Origin: Drosophila pseudoobscura
Taxonomy: Eukaryota; Arthropoda; Insecta; Diptera; Drosophilidae
Assembly: GCF_009870125.1 (NCBI RefSeq)
Contig: NC_046680.1
Coordinates: 9,486,001 to 9,550,000, forward strand
Reading direction: 5' to 3'
Length of the DNA: 64,000 nt
Shown piece after piece: positions 24,001 to 38,200 of the stretch (its first letter is position 1; every line of letters starts with the position of its first letter). Under the pieces are notes generated by a model. That model was not told where the DNA came from. It searched no databases and saw only the letters and a program-made list of their open reading frames with translations. Both the position numbers and the translations under genes were made by a program.

Positions 24001-25781
24001 GGCCATGAAAGTTTCCCGTCACTTCCGACACCCCCGAGGCGCTTTTCCCGCTTTGCATGGTGGGCGAGGCAGCAGGCAATTTCCTTGGCTGACTTTTGGG
24101 GGCACTGAAAGTTCGCTGCGACTTTGATTCTAGTTTGGCTCGGCAATAACACTAATATCTGCAAAGATGAGGAGATGTGTGGGCTATAACAAATCTTATC
24201 CATCGCACGATTATCTGCTTTGCTTGTGATTGTTTCAGTGGCACTTTGCAATGGACTAGGGCTTGCAAGGCTTGTTTTATAAAGTGTGTTCCGCAGTTAT
24301 GCCACTTTGTTGTACTTTCAACTTACGAATAACGCACGAATTAGTTATTCAAATATATTAAAGGTTAATAAACGCAAGGCCGATAAATGTTAAACCAGAG
24401 GAGAGATAAAAAAACAGGCAATAGCGTAAGCCAACAATGATGCTCGATGGCATTTGCTTTGAGACAATTCTGTGCGTCGCACTCATATGGTTTGAACAGA
24501 GCCATACAGATCTCTATTACATACCTATGCTCGTAATATGAAATGACATTGAATCGAACAATCGGCATTGGCATTTGGCCAGAACTGGACAGTACAAGAA
24601 ATTCGAAATGAATGAATGAAAGTTCTACAAAGGAAAGATTCTTCCCTCTCACACAGCACAAAGGAATCTGGAAGCCCACTGACAGCCGGGTGTGGCAGCA
24701 ATGCAGGAAGACTTCGGAAGTGGCAGAAAATGGAAAAGTGGCTCGACAGCGAGGATGCAACGAAGAACGTCCATGCTCCTCCGCTGGCCAGTCGTCTTTT
24801 CCTCGCCTTCCCGTTTGATATTGCTCCGGAGATGTTTGATTTGACAGCCAGGACTCGAGGACTGCAGATGCACGCGGAGCCGAGGATGCGGAATGCAATG
24901 GCAATGGCGATGGCAATGGGCGGGCAGTGTGGTCAGTGCTGATGTGAATAATGCACATCTCCTCTTAAACCCCCTCTGGGTAGGGCAGTACTACAATGTC
25001 TGCCAACTCGCAAAGTGCTTCGCTTTTCGGATCCTGGCGCCGTCTCAATGTCCGTGGACGTCTCCGTGTCCACCTCCGACGGGGTTTTATGATGGCGCAA
25101 CAATCTGCAGCCTGTCAGGATTACTTTCATGCGGCAATTTGTTGGCCGCTCGGCAGCTTTTGTTGCTTATCCCGCTGTCCAGGCTCCGCCTCCATCCTCC
25201 ATCCTCCTTCTGCCCTGCCAGGTCGGGTGCTGCTCCCTTCCAGGTCACGTGCCCATTCTGTTTACATGCCGTATTAGGGGGATTCCGTTTAGTTTCCTCC
25301 CCTTTCATTTTTGTTTCGTTTTGTTTATTTGATTCCATTTTCTATTTGTTGTAGCTCGCGTGGCTGCCCCTCGCACGCATCCTCGGCCTCGGCTAAGTCT
25401 CTGCCACAGATCGAGTCCCGCGTATTTGTTTTTACTCTCGCATTATTATCCTTATCCGCAACCCGCCCTTCTGCCTGCTCTCTGATGGGGTTGGTGTGAA
25501 CTTTGGCACTATGTGCCAGCTTTTCCAGCAGCTCCTGTAACTCCTGCAACTATTTAGCACTCTTCCACCTCCGTGTACTACTGTGGCTGCTTATTGTGTT
25601 CGTTATACGGCTCAGCACTGCCATTTGCTGCCTTTGTTTGGGGTTCTCTGGCTTGACCTCTCATGCGCTTCTCTTCTTCATCATCTCCAGCTTTTCCCAG
25701 ACTTTCAGCTGTTTTTGCACTCATTACCAGGAAGTGGAATGAGTTGTGGGGTATCGCATTGGAAATGGAAATAGAAATGGA

Positions 25782-25805
25782 TGTGTGTGTGTGTGTGTGT
25801 GTGTG
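25782..25805. repeat. (GT)n repeat
   Basis: Uninterrupted run of twelve GT units. Confidence 0.9.
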
Positions 25806-27059
25806 AAATGCTTGATAAGAGCACTGCTGTGGGATTAGTGGTCTCTTATCAGTGGAGTTGCAGCTTAATGGCCGCCATTTAAGTCACGTGCCCCACGTGC
25901 AGAGCAGAAAAGGGTTTAGGCCCGTCAAAATTTCAATTACTTTGAGAAGGACCTGTAATGGTTTTGAACTGTTTCCTACCTATCAGCGCACTTGAATGAA
26001 ATTCCCTTTTTGGGAGTTCAGTATCGCTGATAGCTCTCCAGAGAGTCAGTCAGAGGGACTGAACCTGAACGGCGGGATCTAGTGCTGGCGTTGTTGCTGG
26101 TGTTGGACAGGTCCCTCAAAATGTCTGGCTGCAAATCCAATCTATTGGCGATGCCTGCGGCCGTTAGTTGTGCAATTAGTCGATGCGCCAGGCACTCCAC
26201 TCGTACTCCGGCTGATTGGGCCAGATTGGATTAGTGCTAGTCTCCAGTGCAATCAAAAAGAGAAGCAACAGTTGCAGGGGAGTGGTATGGGCGATTGGTC
26301 CTTCCTCTAGTGCGCATGTGCCCACACTCGTGGCTCGGACCGCCTCGCTGCTCCGTTGTTATGTAAACAAACGACAGTCTGAATCGGAGTCGGAGACGCA
26401 GTCGTCTGGCTGCTGATGAGCTTGCGGTTTGTCCAAAAAGGGACTGGCCCTCGAGGATGGGAAAGGTTTGGCTTTTGGACCTTTGACAACAGCCGACTCG
26501 TGGCTGCGAGGTGTGTCTGTGTCTATCGATGGGCGGCGGGGAGCAGCTTTAAGGCCCCGCAGTAATGCAGGAAATTCCGGAAGCAAGACATACGGACAGA
26601 GACGTGGGTTGTACCATCCGATGCCTCGGCACCACGGCAGCACCTCCGTCTACTTTCCGTAATGAAACACCTTTGATATGAAATCCCAGAGAAATGCCAG
26701 CGAGTCAGCGGAGATTACTTCCCTCCCCTCCCCCTCTACCACACTACCTGTCAGCATTTCGAGTTGATTGCTGAAGGGTTTGTTCAACACACACGCATAC
26801 AAGAAGCAGTGTGGGGGTGAAGAGGGGTTGGGAATGTGTGGAACGAGGAACTATACAAATATTTGTACTCTATAATGCGATGGTTACCCATTGAGGGTGT
26901 GCTCATTTCAAAGAAAACATTCTTCTGCATTCTTTTCAGACGTCTATTGTCACCTTAGTCAGTAGCCGAGAACTGAAGGCATAAAATGGAATAGGAATCA
27001 GGCAGAAAGGTCCATTTAATCCCATACAGTACGGTACACCCCGAGGGAATAGCCCTGTT

Positions 27060-27260
27060 ATTACTTCTGGTAAAATATTTGATCAAAATGTATTTCAGTT
27101 TTTAGCTAGATATGTATACATCATATTTAAATTAAATTTTATATTACCTAAATATTTAATATAATATTTACTTTAAAGTGTTTTATTTTTAAATTATATA
27201 TCTAAAAATATTTATTATCTATATTGTATTTCACTATTCTTTTATTTTAAAACCGAACAT
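27060..27260. other. AT-rich island
   Basis: About 200 bases of almost pure A/T (AAATATTTAATATAATATTT and similar), in strong contrast to the GC-balanced flanks. No open frame and no clear terminal repeats. It may be a matrix-attachment type sequence or the remnant of an AT-rich mobile element. Confidence 0.5.
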
Positions 27261-27808
27261 TTTTGTGTGTTTTACTAATTATGAGTCCATTTTTCTCTCA
27301 GTACACTTATCGTTCGAGAAGAGAAAACGGATAAAATTTTACTTCAAAACTTAATTCTACTCAGATTCAGAATAAAATACAATTTCCACGGTACACTGCC
27401 AGTCGTAAGTCAGCAGCTAAGATGTGACACACGCGCCGGCAGATTTACAGTCTCTTCGAACATTATTTTTTTGCCACCGCAGCCTTGCGTGACCAACCCT
27501 CATGCACAACGCCTCGTACTTATGTGTCTGTGTGTGAGTGTTTGTGGATACACAGATTAGAGCAATGCAAAGTAAAGAAATGATAAGGGGTAAGGGTGGA
27601 AGACGGGAGGAGAAATCAGAAAAAAGTTGACACTAATTGAAATATGCCATGGATTAAGAGCCACTCAATAAACGCCCCCCAAGCCAATGACCCCTCAAAC
27701 AAGCACCCACTCGGCTGTCCGGGTTCGGTTTCACGACCGCAAACGTAAGCGCCATAAAAGAATATTATGCAAATCCGATGTTACGCTCGGACACTTTTCA
27801 GTGGAGGA

Positions 27809-27853
27809 GACCCATACCCAGACCCATACCCAGACCCAGACCCAGACCCAGAC
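27809..27853. repeat. Imperfect (GACCCA)n repeat
   Basis: Seven or so six-base units, alternating CCCATA and CCCAGA variants. Confidence 0.85.
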
Positions 27854-28521
27854 GCTCCTTTGGTCGTGCTTTCGTTATGGCCATTGAGCCTGTCCACTAG
27901 CTCCACTTAGTGGATTCTTGATTGAATGGCCACTAAGTGCTTTTGGACCACCAACAACAACGCCAGCAGGCGCAACAGCAAGGGACAATATGAACAACAA
28001 CGGAGGACCAAACTACAATGAGACTCCTGGAATAAGTCTTTGCCTGCAAGTGCTGGAGAAATATGCATAGATTAGTCAGGGTCCTCATGAAATCAAGGAG
28101 ATGGAACATTTATCCACCAGTACGAATGGAGGGGAGACAGCCAGAGAGGCAGAGCTCTGAGGTTTGATGGCCATTTTGTTTGTTCTTTATAAAGAAAAGA
28201 ATATACTTGACTGTAAAGGAAAGGCCATAAATCAATGATTATGGTCCAATGCCTGAGACATTTCGACTGAGAATAAAGCAAGTTCCCAATGTATACAGAT
28301 ATTTATAAATTCTTTTGTATGTCTCTATCAAAATTGTGTGTTTAAAGTTGGTTCCTGTAGACCAGTTTTAAATGGAATGATAGCACATTTTCTGGCCCTA
28401 AAGCTACATGTTTAAATCCACATTAAAACCATCTTTAATCAAATGCAAAAACCGAATTCAGCTTTTGCCTCAGTGCCTCTGACTGAGCCAAAATCCCCAT
28501 CAAATATTCATTTCGGTCGCA

Positions 28522-28553
28522 CATCCGATACATCCGATACATCCGATACATCC
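28522..28553. repeat. (ATCCGATAC)n nine-base repeat
   Basis: Three and a half perfect nine-base units (CATCCGATA). Tandem nine-mers are much rarer here than di- to hexamers. Confidence 0.85.
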
Positions 28554-28738
28554 CATCCGCAACAAGGAAAAACACGGAAAGCATAACTAACATCCCGTAT
28601 CAGATCCATTAGCTTTAATGTGGCTGCCCAATTCCCCAACATTATTAAATTCGCGTAAAATATTTCCACTCCGCGCAAATTATAATGAACCTGTAATAGG
28701 AAGCCAGAACTGAAAGCGGAGTACGGTCGAGCACAATG

Positions 28739-28771
28739 GAGCGCAGGGGAGCGCAGGGGAACGCAGGGGAG
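28739..28771. repeat. (GAGCGCAGGG)n ten-base repeat
   Basis: Three ten-base units, one with an AACGCAGGGG variant. Confidence 0.8.
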
Positions 28772-30305
28772 CCCTGGGCCAGGGGCAAACACCTGCCCAA
28801 CGGCCAGACAAATTTTCAGCAATAAATTTTGATAGCTGATTAAAAATAACGAGCGACATTTCCTTTTGTTGTCCCTGTAAATGGGAAATGATTGCGATTG
28901 TTTTTCCAGGGCAACGGTGGCCGCGGCGGAGGCCTAAATCGATGTATTTCTGTTTTCGCAGCTAATTTGTACTGACAATTTGTAATTTGTTCACTGAACA
29001 GCACTTTTCATAGCGGACAAATTGGGCACTTGACCAGGCACACATTGAAGGGTCACACAAATATTTAATTTTATTTATATATCTAATAAATTTAATATTT
29101 AAAATAGGTCTCTTCCTTCAGAAGCGAATTATACCCTTCGACTTGTATCTTGTACTTGTATCCACATACTCGTCACACTTTTCTTCTGGCTCTTCTGGGG
29201 ACAGTGTTTTCTGCTATTTTTGAGACGGTCCAAAGTTTCCTGAGTACGAAATGAGCTGAGAAAGCAGTTAATCATTCAAAGTAAACATTCCCCCGGTCGG
29301 AGCAGAGTTCATGAACTCCTTGCAAGGAGGAAAACTAAGAGCAAACACAGTGGAGTGCCGAGGAGGAATAGAGTATTAACCGGAATGGACTCGGGCTTAC
29401 GATTCAATTAGAAACGAAAGCCACTTGGCAATTGAAAGAAGGAGGTCATAGGGCAGTCCATCGATGTCCTTTTAATTGCCTGCCGCCAGTGGGGGAATCT
29501 CGGCATGAGTAAAGTAAATATTGTTCCTGCGAGCAATCGTCCAACGAGCAGAACGTGTTGACTAATGGATGGAAAAGGTTTGGAGAGTGGCTACGGCTGC
29601 AAAGATTATTATTCATTAGAATTCCACTCCCATTCCACTGCTCAAGCTCCTACTCCCCAGCTCCTGCTTCAGTTACTGGCAAGTAATTGAAAAGTTTTCC
29701 ACCATCCCCAACATGCCCAACAGCCCCATTCTTGCCTCATTTTCTGCTCATCTCATCTCATCATCTCCATTCGCATGCCGAATGCTCAATTTGTCACTTG
29801 CTGGATCCGCAGAGAGATGGAATCTGGAATCGGAGCTGCAGCTGGAGATGGAGATGGGGGCGTGGCAGACTGCCAGGCGATGCTTGTGACTAAGCAGAAA
29901 ATGTTCGACAGTAACTTCTGCTGTACTCCTTGTCGTACCCTCCTTTGATTATGATTGAGTCGAAGTCGGTACAACGAGTATGTTATTGACTAAGATTGGA
30001 TCTACCCGCTACCCGCAAAGGGGACCTCGCGTTTCCCGCTTTTCCTCGCGAGCTGTTCTTGGAAGTGCGCCCTGCTGGCTGTTTGTCTGCTGCTCCACTT
30101 AAAACATTACAGAGACTCCCCCCAAAGCAAACATACACATGGCAGACCCACTTTCCCCCTTTCCATTCGCATTCCCATTCACATTCGCCTGCGTCTGTTT
30201 GTCTTTTGAATTATTAATGAATGCATTCGTTGAATGGCTTCGAATGCCGAAGGATTCGTCCCCCTTCTGCAGACGTGAATCCTTTTCCTTATCCGTCTCT
30301 GGAAT

Positions 30306-30356
30306 ATGATGATGATGACGATGATGGAGATGGTGATGGTGATGCTGATGTTGATC
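30306..30356. repeat. (GAT)n repeat
   Basis: About seventeen imperfect trinucleotide units of GAT with GAC, GGT and GCT variants. It could encode an acidic stretch in one frame, but no gene context supports coding. Confidence 0.8.
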
Positions 30357-31084
30357 TGCCTCTTAATCAAGTGCCTTCTTGGCATCCTGCGGCGCTTGTT
30401 GGCCGCAGATAAGTTTAATTAAAATGGCCGCAGAATTCGAAGGCTACGCCCCACCCCCTTTCCGCCCACTGCCACAACTATCTTCCGCTTGTAAAACTTT
30501 AAAATTCCAAAATGTTCAGAGCCAGAAAAGAGACTAGGGAAATGGCAAATGGGAAATGGGCAAGCGAAGGCTACAAACTTTTCCGATTTCGATTTTTATT
30601 GCGGCTAGAAAAAGGAAGAGAAGGAATTAAAGTGGAGAAAGAGATGCAGAAGAGGAGAGCATTCCCGTGGAGACTGGGGCAAGTGGAGCAATTGCTGCTG
30701 CTTCTTGGCAACAATTTCATTTTGGAGCCACTCGACTGTTCCATTGTCATGCCTACAGCGTAGGCTGCCCCCTGTTCCACCCTCCAAGCTGCCCCATGTT
30801 GCAGTTGGAATTCCACTCGAGCTACCTGCACACGCAACTAGCAGGGATTGAGGGGCAGCAGCGGTGGCAGAAACAGCTGAATAAACAGTGCCAGAGAGCG
30901 GTGGCGGGGTAGCGGGGAAGCGGGGATAGAGGGCAAGGGCCAACCACTTGAGCCACAAACATTACGAATGCCAAAAGTTTTTCCCTTTTTCCAGTTCATA
31001 ATTTATGCCAAACAAACACATAAATATTACCTCAAATTTATTAAGGCAGCTCCCGATCTCCCCCTTCCTCCATATGCCACAAAT

Positions 31085-31101
31085 GTGTGTGTGTGTGTGT
31101 G
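31085..31101. repeat. (GT)n repeat
   Basis: Short uninterrupted GT run. Confidence 0.85.
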
Positions 31102-32201
31102 ATGTAAGTGAATTCTGACGGAGTCGCCCCCGGATGCCGCCCCTCCAGAATGCGGGAATCTGTTAATCTCCCCTCAAGTTTATAATTACTTTAGCACACC
31201 GGAAAAAGTTTTTATTCCCTGAAATTCTCTAAAATTCGCATTTACAAATTGTTGACTCTGGAAGGGAATCACTCAACCACAGGACCACGCACTCGCCCCT
31301 CCTAGTCCCTCCCAATCTGCCTCCTTCCGCAGCTTCTTCCACAATATTTGCAACTTCTGTTGCAGCTTCTCGCCTCAAACTAAACTTAATCACTTTCAAT
31401 TTAAGAGGAACAGGACTTTAACATGGAATACACGGAGAAGGTACGCCGGAAGCGGGGAAGAGCCAGGTGTTCTACGCCATCGAGTGGCCAGGAGTGACAG
31501 GAGCTACCAACAACACCACAGACCAGAGTAGACAGGACAAGGAAGAGCAGGATCAAGGGCAGTTGACAGAAGCTCAGCCAATAAAAGTCCAGCAAAACTC
31601 TGCCAGATACGAATGTGGTGGACACGCTGATGCGGCTTGGGGGCGACAGGCGATTCCAGACAGCGGAGGAGGAGCTGAAGCAGCAGGAAGAGCCAGAAAG
31701 AGGGGAACAGCAGCAACCGCAAGCAAAACAAAACAGGAAAGTTGAGAGGAGTCGAGGAGGGAGCTGAAAAACCCCATAACAGGAGAGGAGAGAGATGGGG
31801 ATGCTGAAAAGTTAAAAATTTCGTCAGACAGCCATGGTCCTGCCATCCCATACCATCCCATCCCCCGCAATTCCATCCGTAACTGTTAGCAGCAGTTAAA
31901 ATTTGATTTTAACGCTTCTTTCAGAGCCGCGTCGCCTGTGCTGCTGCCGTTTGTGGCAACACCATCCGCAGCAGAGGCAACTGGATTCAAATCAGCCACA
32001 GCAGGACAATATCCCTGGAGCGGAAGCGGAAGTGTCTCCTCCACCCACCGCCGAGGCTTCAATGGGCACACACTGAGATTGGCTGCCAAAGAGTGCACCC
32101 GAGGGAGGACGGAGTGGAGCTGTTGAAATTCTGGGCACATGCCCTGACAATTTATGAACTGCTCCCAGCTCCACAAGGCAGGATGCCTCCTCCGCATAGT
32201 T

Positions 32202-35200
32202 ATGGCCTGCTTCAGAGCCCGTTCCCGTTCCCTGCCGACGCTGCTCCTCTGCCTCTCGTTGGCCTTTTGGCGGACGCCTTTGGTCAGCGGCCATCTGAAC
32301 ATTTTCATCAGCCACCACGAGGTGCTGTTCCAGTTCCAGTCCCCTACTAACCTTAATGGAACCACCTTTCGATTTGGGGACAAACCTCAAACTGACACGC
32401 CCCCTTCCACCACCGCTCCCACCCTGAGCGATGATTAATAGTTGGGGGACAAAGTGCAACAGGACACATTCATTGATCCCCGAGCAAGAAGACACTATAC
32501 CAACACAGTCATTAATAGTTCTGAAATTATACTTGACCAGAGAGGGTGTAAGGGGGGAGCAGTGGGAGGTGTAGGTTTAGCTGGAGCAGTGCATGGAAGT
32601 GGGAAAACAGAACAAATCGCACACAAATCGATTTCCGTTCGCCGTACCCCCGCCTCGCTGACAGCTGCAAGTAGCTTTTCCTGCCTCCTTCCCCTCCTGC
32701 CACCACCCTGCTTAGCCACCCCACACCCCACACTCCATCACCCTCTCCAGCCCACTTTCCATGTTGTTTTGCTGTTTCGTTCCGTTTGTTTGTTTTCTTG
32801 TTTTCCCGTTTGTTGCTTCACGCGAATTCCCGTTATTGATGGCGCCGGCTCCAGATCGAGCCAAGGCCAAGACGGCCTCTCCTCTGCACCTCCCTCTTCG
32901 TTATCCGGCCATAGACATAGCAGGAATCATTCGACGTGCCACAGCGGAATGGCCTCCTGGCCGTGCCTGTCGTTTGGCTCGCGATTTTCCTGCTCCTCAG
33001 GTTGATTAATGGATCACAGGAATCGGAATCGGAATGGAAATTGGGAGAGGGAGAAGCAAGTGGGACTCCCAAATTGCGAGCAAAGGCGGGGAGTGGGCAG
33101 AAGTGGAGAGGAGAGGTGGCCTAGTTCCTGGCCGCCAGTCCATCATTCGTCGCTTAGCTGGTCACAGCATTTTCCGGCACTTAACTGTAATTGGAGCATA
33201 AAGGCTTCCATCTCATTATGCAGGCTTCGGCTGTGCCCCGCCCCCGCCCCCGCCCCCGCCTGTGCCACTTACCCTCCGTTTCCTAGTTGCCGAATCAGAG
33301 GCACTTCAATTAGTTGATGGCCCAAAAATAATCCACATCAACATCAAGTGGGAATGGAAATGGATAAGGAGATGGATACTTGATTGATGGATGAATGAAT
33401 GAGCGGCTCTCCACCGACTCCTGCTCCAGCTCCTGCTGATGCCCTCGTCTACTTGCACCGCCTCCTGAATGCAACCACTCCCCTCCACCCTCTTTTGAAG
33501 GCTTTCAATTGCATTCGAGGCCGATGGGGCATGAATACAGGCACCTTCCTGTCAACTGCGGCTCACAAAGAGCCACCTCTCCACGCCCACCCCCACCCAC
33601 TCCCTACCGCTGACCGTCCATGCAAATCGAATTTCATTAGCGACAACTCAAAAGATTTTCCACTTTGTTTGTTGCTCTTTGGAATTTCCACTGCTCGATT
33701 GCTCGGAGTTTTCCTCTCTTTCCGCCTTGTCGCACTCCAACTCCAACCCGAAGCTCCTTTTCGATTTTTCATCCCTTACCCCTGGCGATGGCTCGTTATG
33801 TTTTTAACTACCAGTTAACACCCCTCCCTTTTGGCCTCGTTTGGGGAGGAAATTTAAGAAGCAGCTTGAAATCAAACAAACTGACCCACACAACCCCTAC
33901 CATCACCTCCACCATTTCAATCCCCCCTGGCTCCATGTGGAGATCGTTCAAGTAGAAGGACGGCTCGTCATGGTTGCACGAGGACCCAGCTCCACTCAGC
34001 TCCAACCCCACATTCAGTTCCATCTCCAGCTACCTCCTGGTCGCACCAAAACCATCTTGTTGCATGAAAATGGGACCAAGGACTCCCTACAGCAATATGT
34101 TGCATCCCTTGAGGCTTCTCCAGCCTCGGTGTCTGCCACTGCCATGGAACTGTAAGCAAAGTTCGACGATTGCCTCAGTCCGTCTCTCGATTCCCCGATT
34201 CCTGCTCCCTCTGGGCGTGGCATGGTATGCCCCTTCCACACCCATCTTCTATGAAGTGACGACAACATAAAAATTAAATATTTCTTACGCTTTTGTTGAA
34301 GATTTTTCGCCTCTGAGTTCAATTTCTGTTCTCTTCTGTTGTCCCAGCAACGTGAGCATTTTCCTCTTTTCCGCATTCGTTGCCAGCGACACCGACACCG
34401 TCACCCACACCAACACCCACTCCCCATCCCCCTCCCTTCCATCTCTTCAAGACTTTCCCGGTTCAAGGGTGCGTAAAAATGCAATTTCAACAAGTTTCGC
34501 TTTGATGTGCACACTTTTCCTTTTTCCTGCGTCCCCCCTCGGACCAGCTTCCCCTCAGCCCACACCGCACCCCCTTTGCGCAGACCTCAACCTTCAGAGA
34601 GTGAACGGAGGAAATTTCCCCTCAAATGAAAAGTTAATGCAAAAGAAAATTATTTTTAATGAATAGAAAACAGTCCGAAAATCTCCACATTAATATGCCC
34701 CCGCCCCGCTCCACCCTCTGGGTCCATAAGATCCCTCACAGGTCCATTCCAGGGGTGGCTCGACACTTGGGATCCATCACGATTTCCTTGCATGGCTGGG
34801 TGTGGCGGGAGGGCCTCGAAATCTGTGCCAATTGGGCGGTTCTCGCCTCTGATTCGAAGGACAATCACAATCACAGGGAGCTTTAATCAGCGACAAGGTG
34901 CCACTGCAATCCCCAGAGAGTGAGGAGGGGAGAGGGGTTAAGTGGGATGCTGTCTCCGCACTAATGACACTAATTATCCTCTTAATCTTTTATGTAAATT
35001 TTGTGTCTGTGCTCTGGGCTCTGCCAGAACTATGTTCCAGCAGTCTCCAGCCAATCCTCTCTAGTCTCCAGCTCCAGCCAAGTCTTCTCCTCGCTCCCTT
35101 CCCTGCATCCAAGCTGCGGTTGCAGCGTCACGTGTGTGCGGCGGAGTCATTCAGACAATTGCAATCGCAGGTATTATAATTATGGTAAAGGGGGATCCGC

Positions 35201-38200
35201 CCAGGAGGGGAATCATAAGCGAGGAAAACTTTCGCAGGAAAAGTTCAGCAGCGACTGGCAGGAACGGCAGGAAGGGGAAGTCGAGGGCGAAGGAAAAGCG
35301 CGTGATATGAAAGACGAGCAAAGTTTCGACACGGCCAACGGGGGGGTAGGGAGACACTTGCAGGAGGAGATAGGAGAGGGGGAGGTGTAGGTGGGAATGC
35401 CAATTCGGGATGCTCAAAGCGCAGTTGAGGATTGTTGTCCCAAAGAGGCCAATCGAGATGAGGGAGCTGAATTAATTGAGGCTGTCGCAAGTGCAACCCC
35501 TACCCCTTGCACCCTTCCACCCTCTGCAGAACGGTTTGTGGGGCTTGTCCTTTGACAAGAAATGACTGAGTGGAACTGTCCTTTTGGCCTGTTAGTGCAT
35601 ATTTGATGGCAGTGGAGTCACTTGTGGGCTATGTTTGGGTTTTGATAGGACAGATCATTCCCTGGGAAAGGGAATAAACAGCTACCAGGTGACTGAAGGA
35701 CTCGCACTCGCCCATCGTCAAAGCCAAAGGAAAGTGCCACACTTGTCCCACTCTGCCACAGAGTCTGGGGCAACATCAGAGCAGCGTACGCTGTGGGGGG
35801 TAAAGCAATTTGGGACTCTAAAACGAATCCAAACTGAAATGGAAATAGGAGTAGAAACAGAAGAAGGGCTGGAGATGGAGCTGGAGCGCTGGATCAGTCG
35901 GAAGATGGAGATGCTTTAAGGAGAGGCCAAGTTGAAGGATGAAAGCGAACGAAAAGCGCTTTTCTTGGTCTGTAATTGGATTTAAAATTGTTTTAAGCAG
36001 CACGGAGTGCGCTTTGTTCTATTCCAAGAGCACACTACACTCCTTTTACCCCCCGCCACTGCCGCTGCCTCTGCCGGAAGCGGAATGGCAACATTCAACA
36101 TCCGGCGGAGTCTGAGGCGGAGGCGGAGGCACAGCCAGGAGCAGAAGTAGCGGAAAGTTGAAGAGACCAAACACCACTCGCCCTGCATCCCTGAAAAGCG
36201 TGAGAGGACGAAGCTTATTCTGATACTCGGGAGTAAATAATGCACCACAATGGGGCGGGGGGATAAGCAGAGCAGAGCAGGGGATGAGGAACAGGAGGAG
36301 CAACAATGAAAGCGGATGAAGAAATTTAATTTCACGTCGTTTTAACTCAAGCAGCTCGTCTTTCATTGCCAGCGGGGGGTTAGGCAGGATGGCGAGAGGA
36401 TTGGAAAGCGTTCCGGATTGAGGCCAGAACTCTTCAGGACGCCCCTGCCCAATGAAAGATGATTCCACCTCTCGATGAAGTGGCGGGAGTCGCTGTCGGA
36501 GTCGAGCTAGGACAGCATTTGACACCTTTTAATACACCCTACCCTCCCTGGCCAGCCCTTGCCCCAGTATGCCTTCCCTTCTCTCATTTGGCGGAATCCC
36601 AGATCCTGCGCCGCGACCCGCATCGTCGTCTGCTGGTGACGGATTCGATTTCGATTATTATTGTGTCTTGGGCTTTGGGTTTTGTTTACCCGCCAGTGTT
36701 GTCACCTAGTGCAGCACTCCATCCCCCCTCTTCCTTGCCACCTTTTCCTCCACCCTTCGCCCGTTCCATTGTGTTGAAGAGAAAATCAATTTCCGCTCAA
36801 GGGCGCTGGCAAGGGACTTGAGGGGCGAGTAAACAGCAAATGCACAAAGTTTGCTCAGCAGGGGGTGGTGGTGGGCGGGGGGGAGTCCTGGAGCCAGGAT
36901 GAAGGCCGCGCTAATGGAGGGGGTGTGCCAAAGCAAATTGCGAGGAAACTTTCCCTTTATGTCTGCACTGCATCCGCATCCGCATCCCCCACGCTCATTC
37001 TGATTCTGCTTCTGATTCTCTCGCTTCTTTCATCCTCCGCAGGACTCGAGGCGGATCTGTTCTACGTGCACGAGGGATCCATTAACACATACGCGATGCA
37101 CTTCACCGTCCCGGTGCCCGCGGACGTCCACGAGCTGGAGTTCTCCTGGCAGAGCCTCATCGCCTATCCGGTAAGACACCTGACCTGACACCAGGCACCA
37201 CCATCCACCGCCACCCATCCAAATCTAACTGGTGGAACCCTCGCCCTCCCCACACAGCTGCCCTACGCCATCAGCATCGAGTACGCCAACGACCAGGACG
37301 CCCTGGGCACCCCGACGCTGAGCATCCCCCACAAGGGCCTAGTGCCGCAGGAGATCGAGTCCTTCCTGGTGTACCTCCCGTGCACGGGCAACGCCAGCCT
37401 TCAGCTGCCCGTCAACGTCAACATGGTGGTGCGAGGACCCCCGCGCTTCAACGACACCAGGCTCCACTTCAAGCGCAACAAGATCTGTGCCAAGGGTAGG
37501 TCTCACCATCGCTCGCACTGCCACAGGGATCACATGCATCTCATCCATCACCATCCATCTCCTCCAATCAACAGGCATCTCACCCGAACCGAACCAATCG
37601 CCGGCCCCCGCCCATGCCCCCTCCCAGGGCCCTGCCTTGCTGAGTGCCGCAGCCTGTGCCGTCGGCCTGGTCCTGGCCGTGGGTCTCGTGGCCAGCATGA
37701 TGTATTTGCGGGCTCGCAAGCAGCTTCGCCAGGACTCGCTTCAGTAAGCTAACCCCTCCATTACTCTCTCTCCTCAACATTAACACCTCCTCCTCTGCCT
37801 TCTCCACAGCACAAGCTTCACCACCGCGGCCTATGGCAGCCACCAGAACGTTTTCATCCGCCTCGACCCGCTCGGACGGCCACCGAGTGCCACCGGCTCC
37901 TACGCGACCATCGCCAGCCTCAACAAATACCCCGGGGAGACCAAGAAGTCGTGCAGCATCTTCGACCGTGAGTTATCCCAGCCCCGTGCCCCCCTTTCCA
38001 CCCACCACTGGCCACTATCCTAACCCCTGTCCTAACGCATCCACTCTACAGGTTTCCGCAGCTCCCCCATCCCGACGCCCTACGCCACCGCCTTGCTGCC
38101 GATGGGGGACCAGACGCAGGCCGGAGAAACAATCTACTCGAAGCCAGAGTCGATCTGTCCCTCGAGGATATCCTACTACGCCTCCTCGCAGCTGACGCTG

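Larger units (their letters stand above)
22643..32201. other. Gene-free stretch upstream of Drl-2
   Basis: No exon is supported in these 9.6 kb. Open frames up to 195 codons exist but are low in complexity, often overlap frames on the opposite strand, and show no recognisable domain. The stretch contains GT, GAT, GACCCA and GGGGAGCGCA simple repeats and an AT-rich island at 27.06-27.26 kb. By position it may carry control elements for Drl-2, but no specific element can be named. Confidence 0.55.

Noticed and set aside
32442..33005. Plus-strand 187-codon frame in Drl-2 intron 1
   Set aside because: Starts outside any supported exon, rich in Ser/Pro/His from simple sequence, with no domain.
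34743..34755. Candidate 13-base Drl-2 micro-exon after CTCACAG near 34.74 kb
   Set aside because: The length has the right phase, but the residues V-H-S-R do not match the conserved R-L pair.
36603..36635. Candidate Drl-2 micro-exon (CAG|ATCCTGCGC ... CTGCTG|GTGACG)
   Set aside because: Its 33 bases do not correct the reading frame into the 37043 exon, and the residues do not fit the V-x-R-L-x-G stretch expected of RYK proteins.
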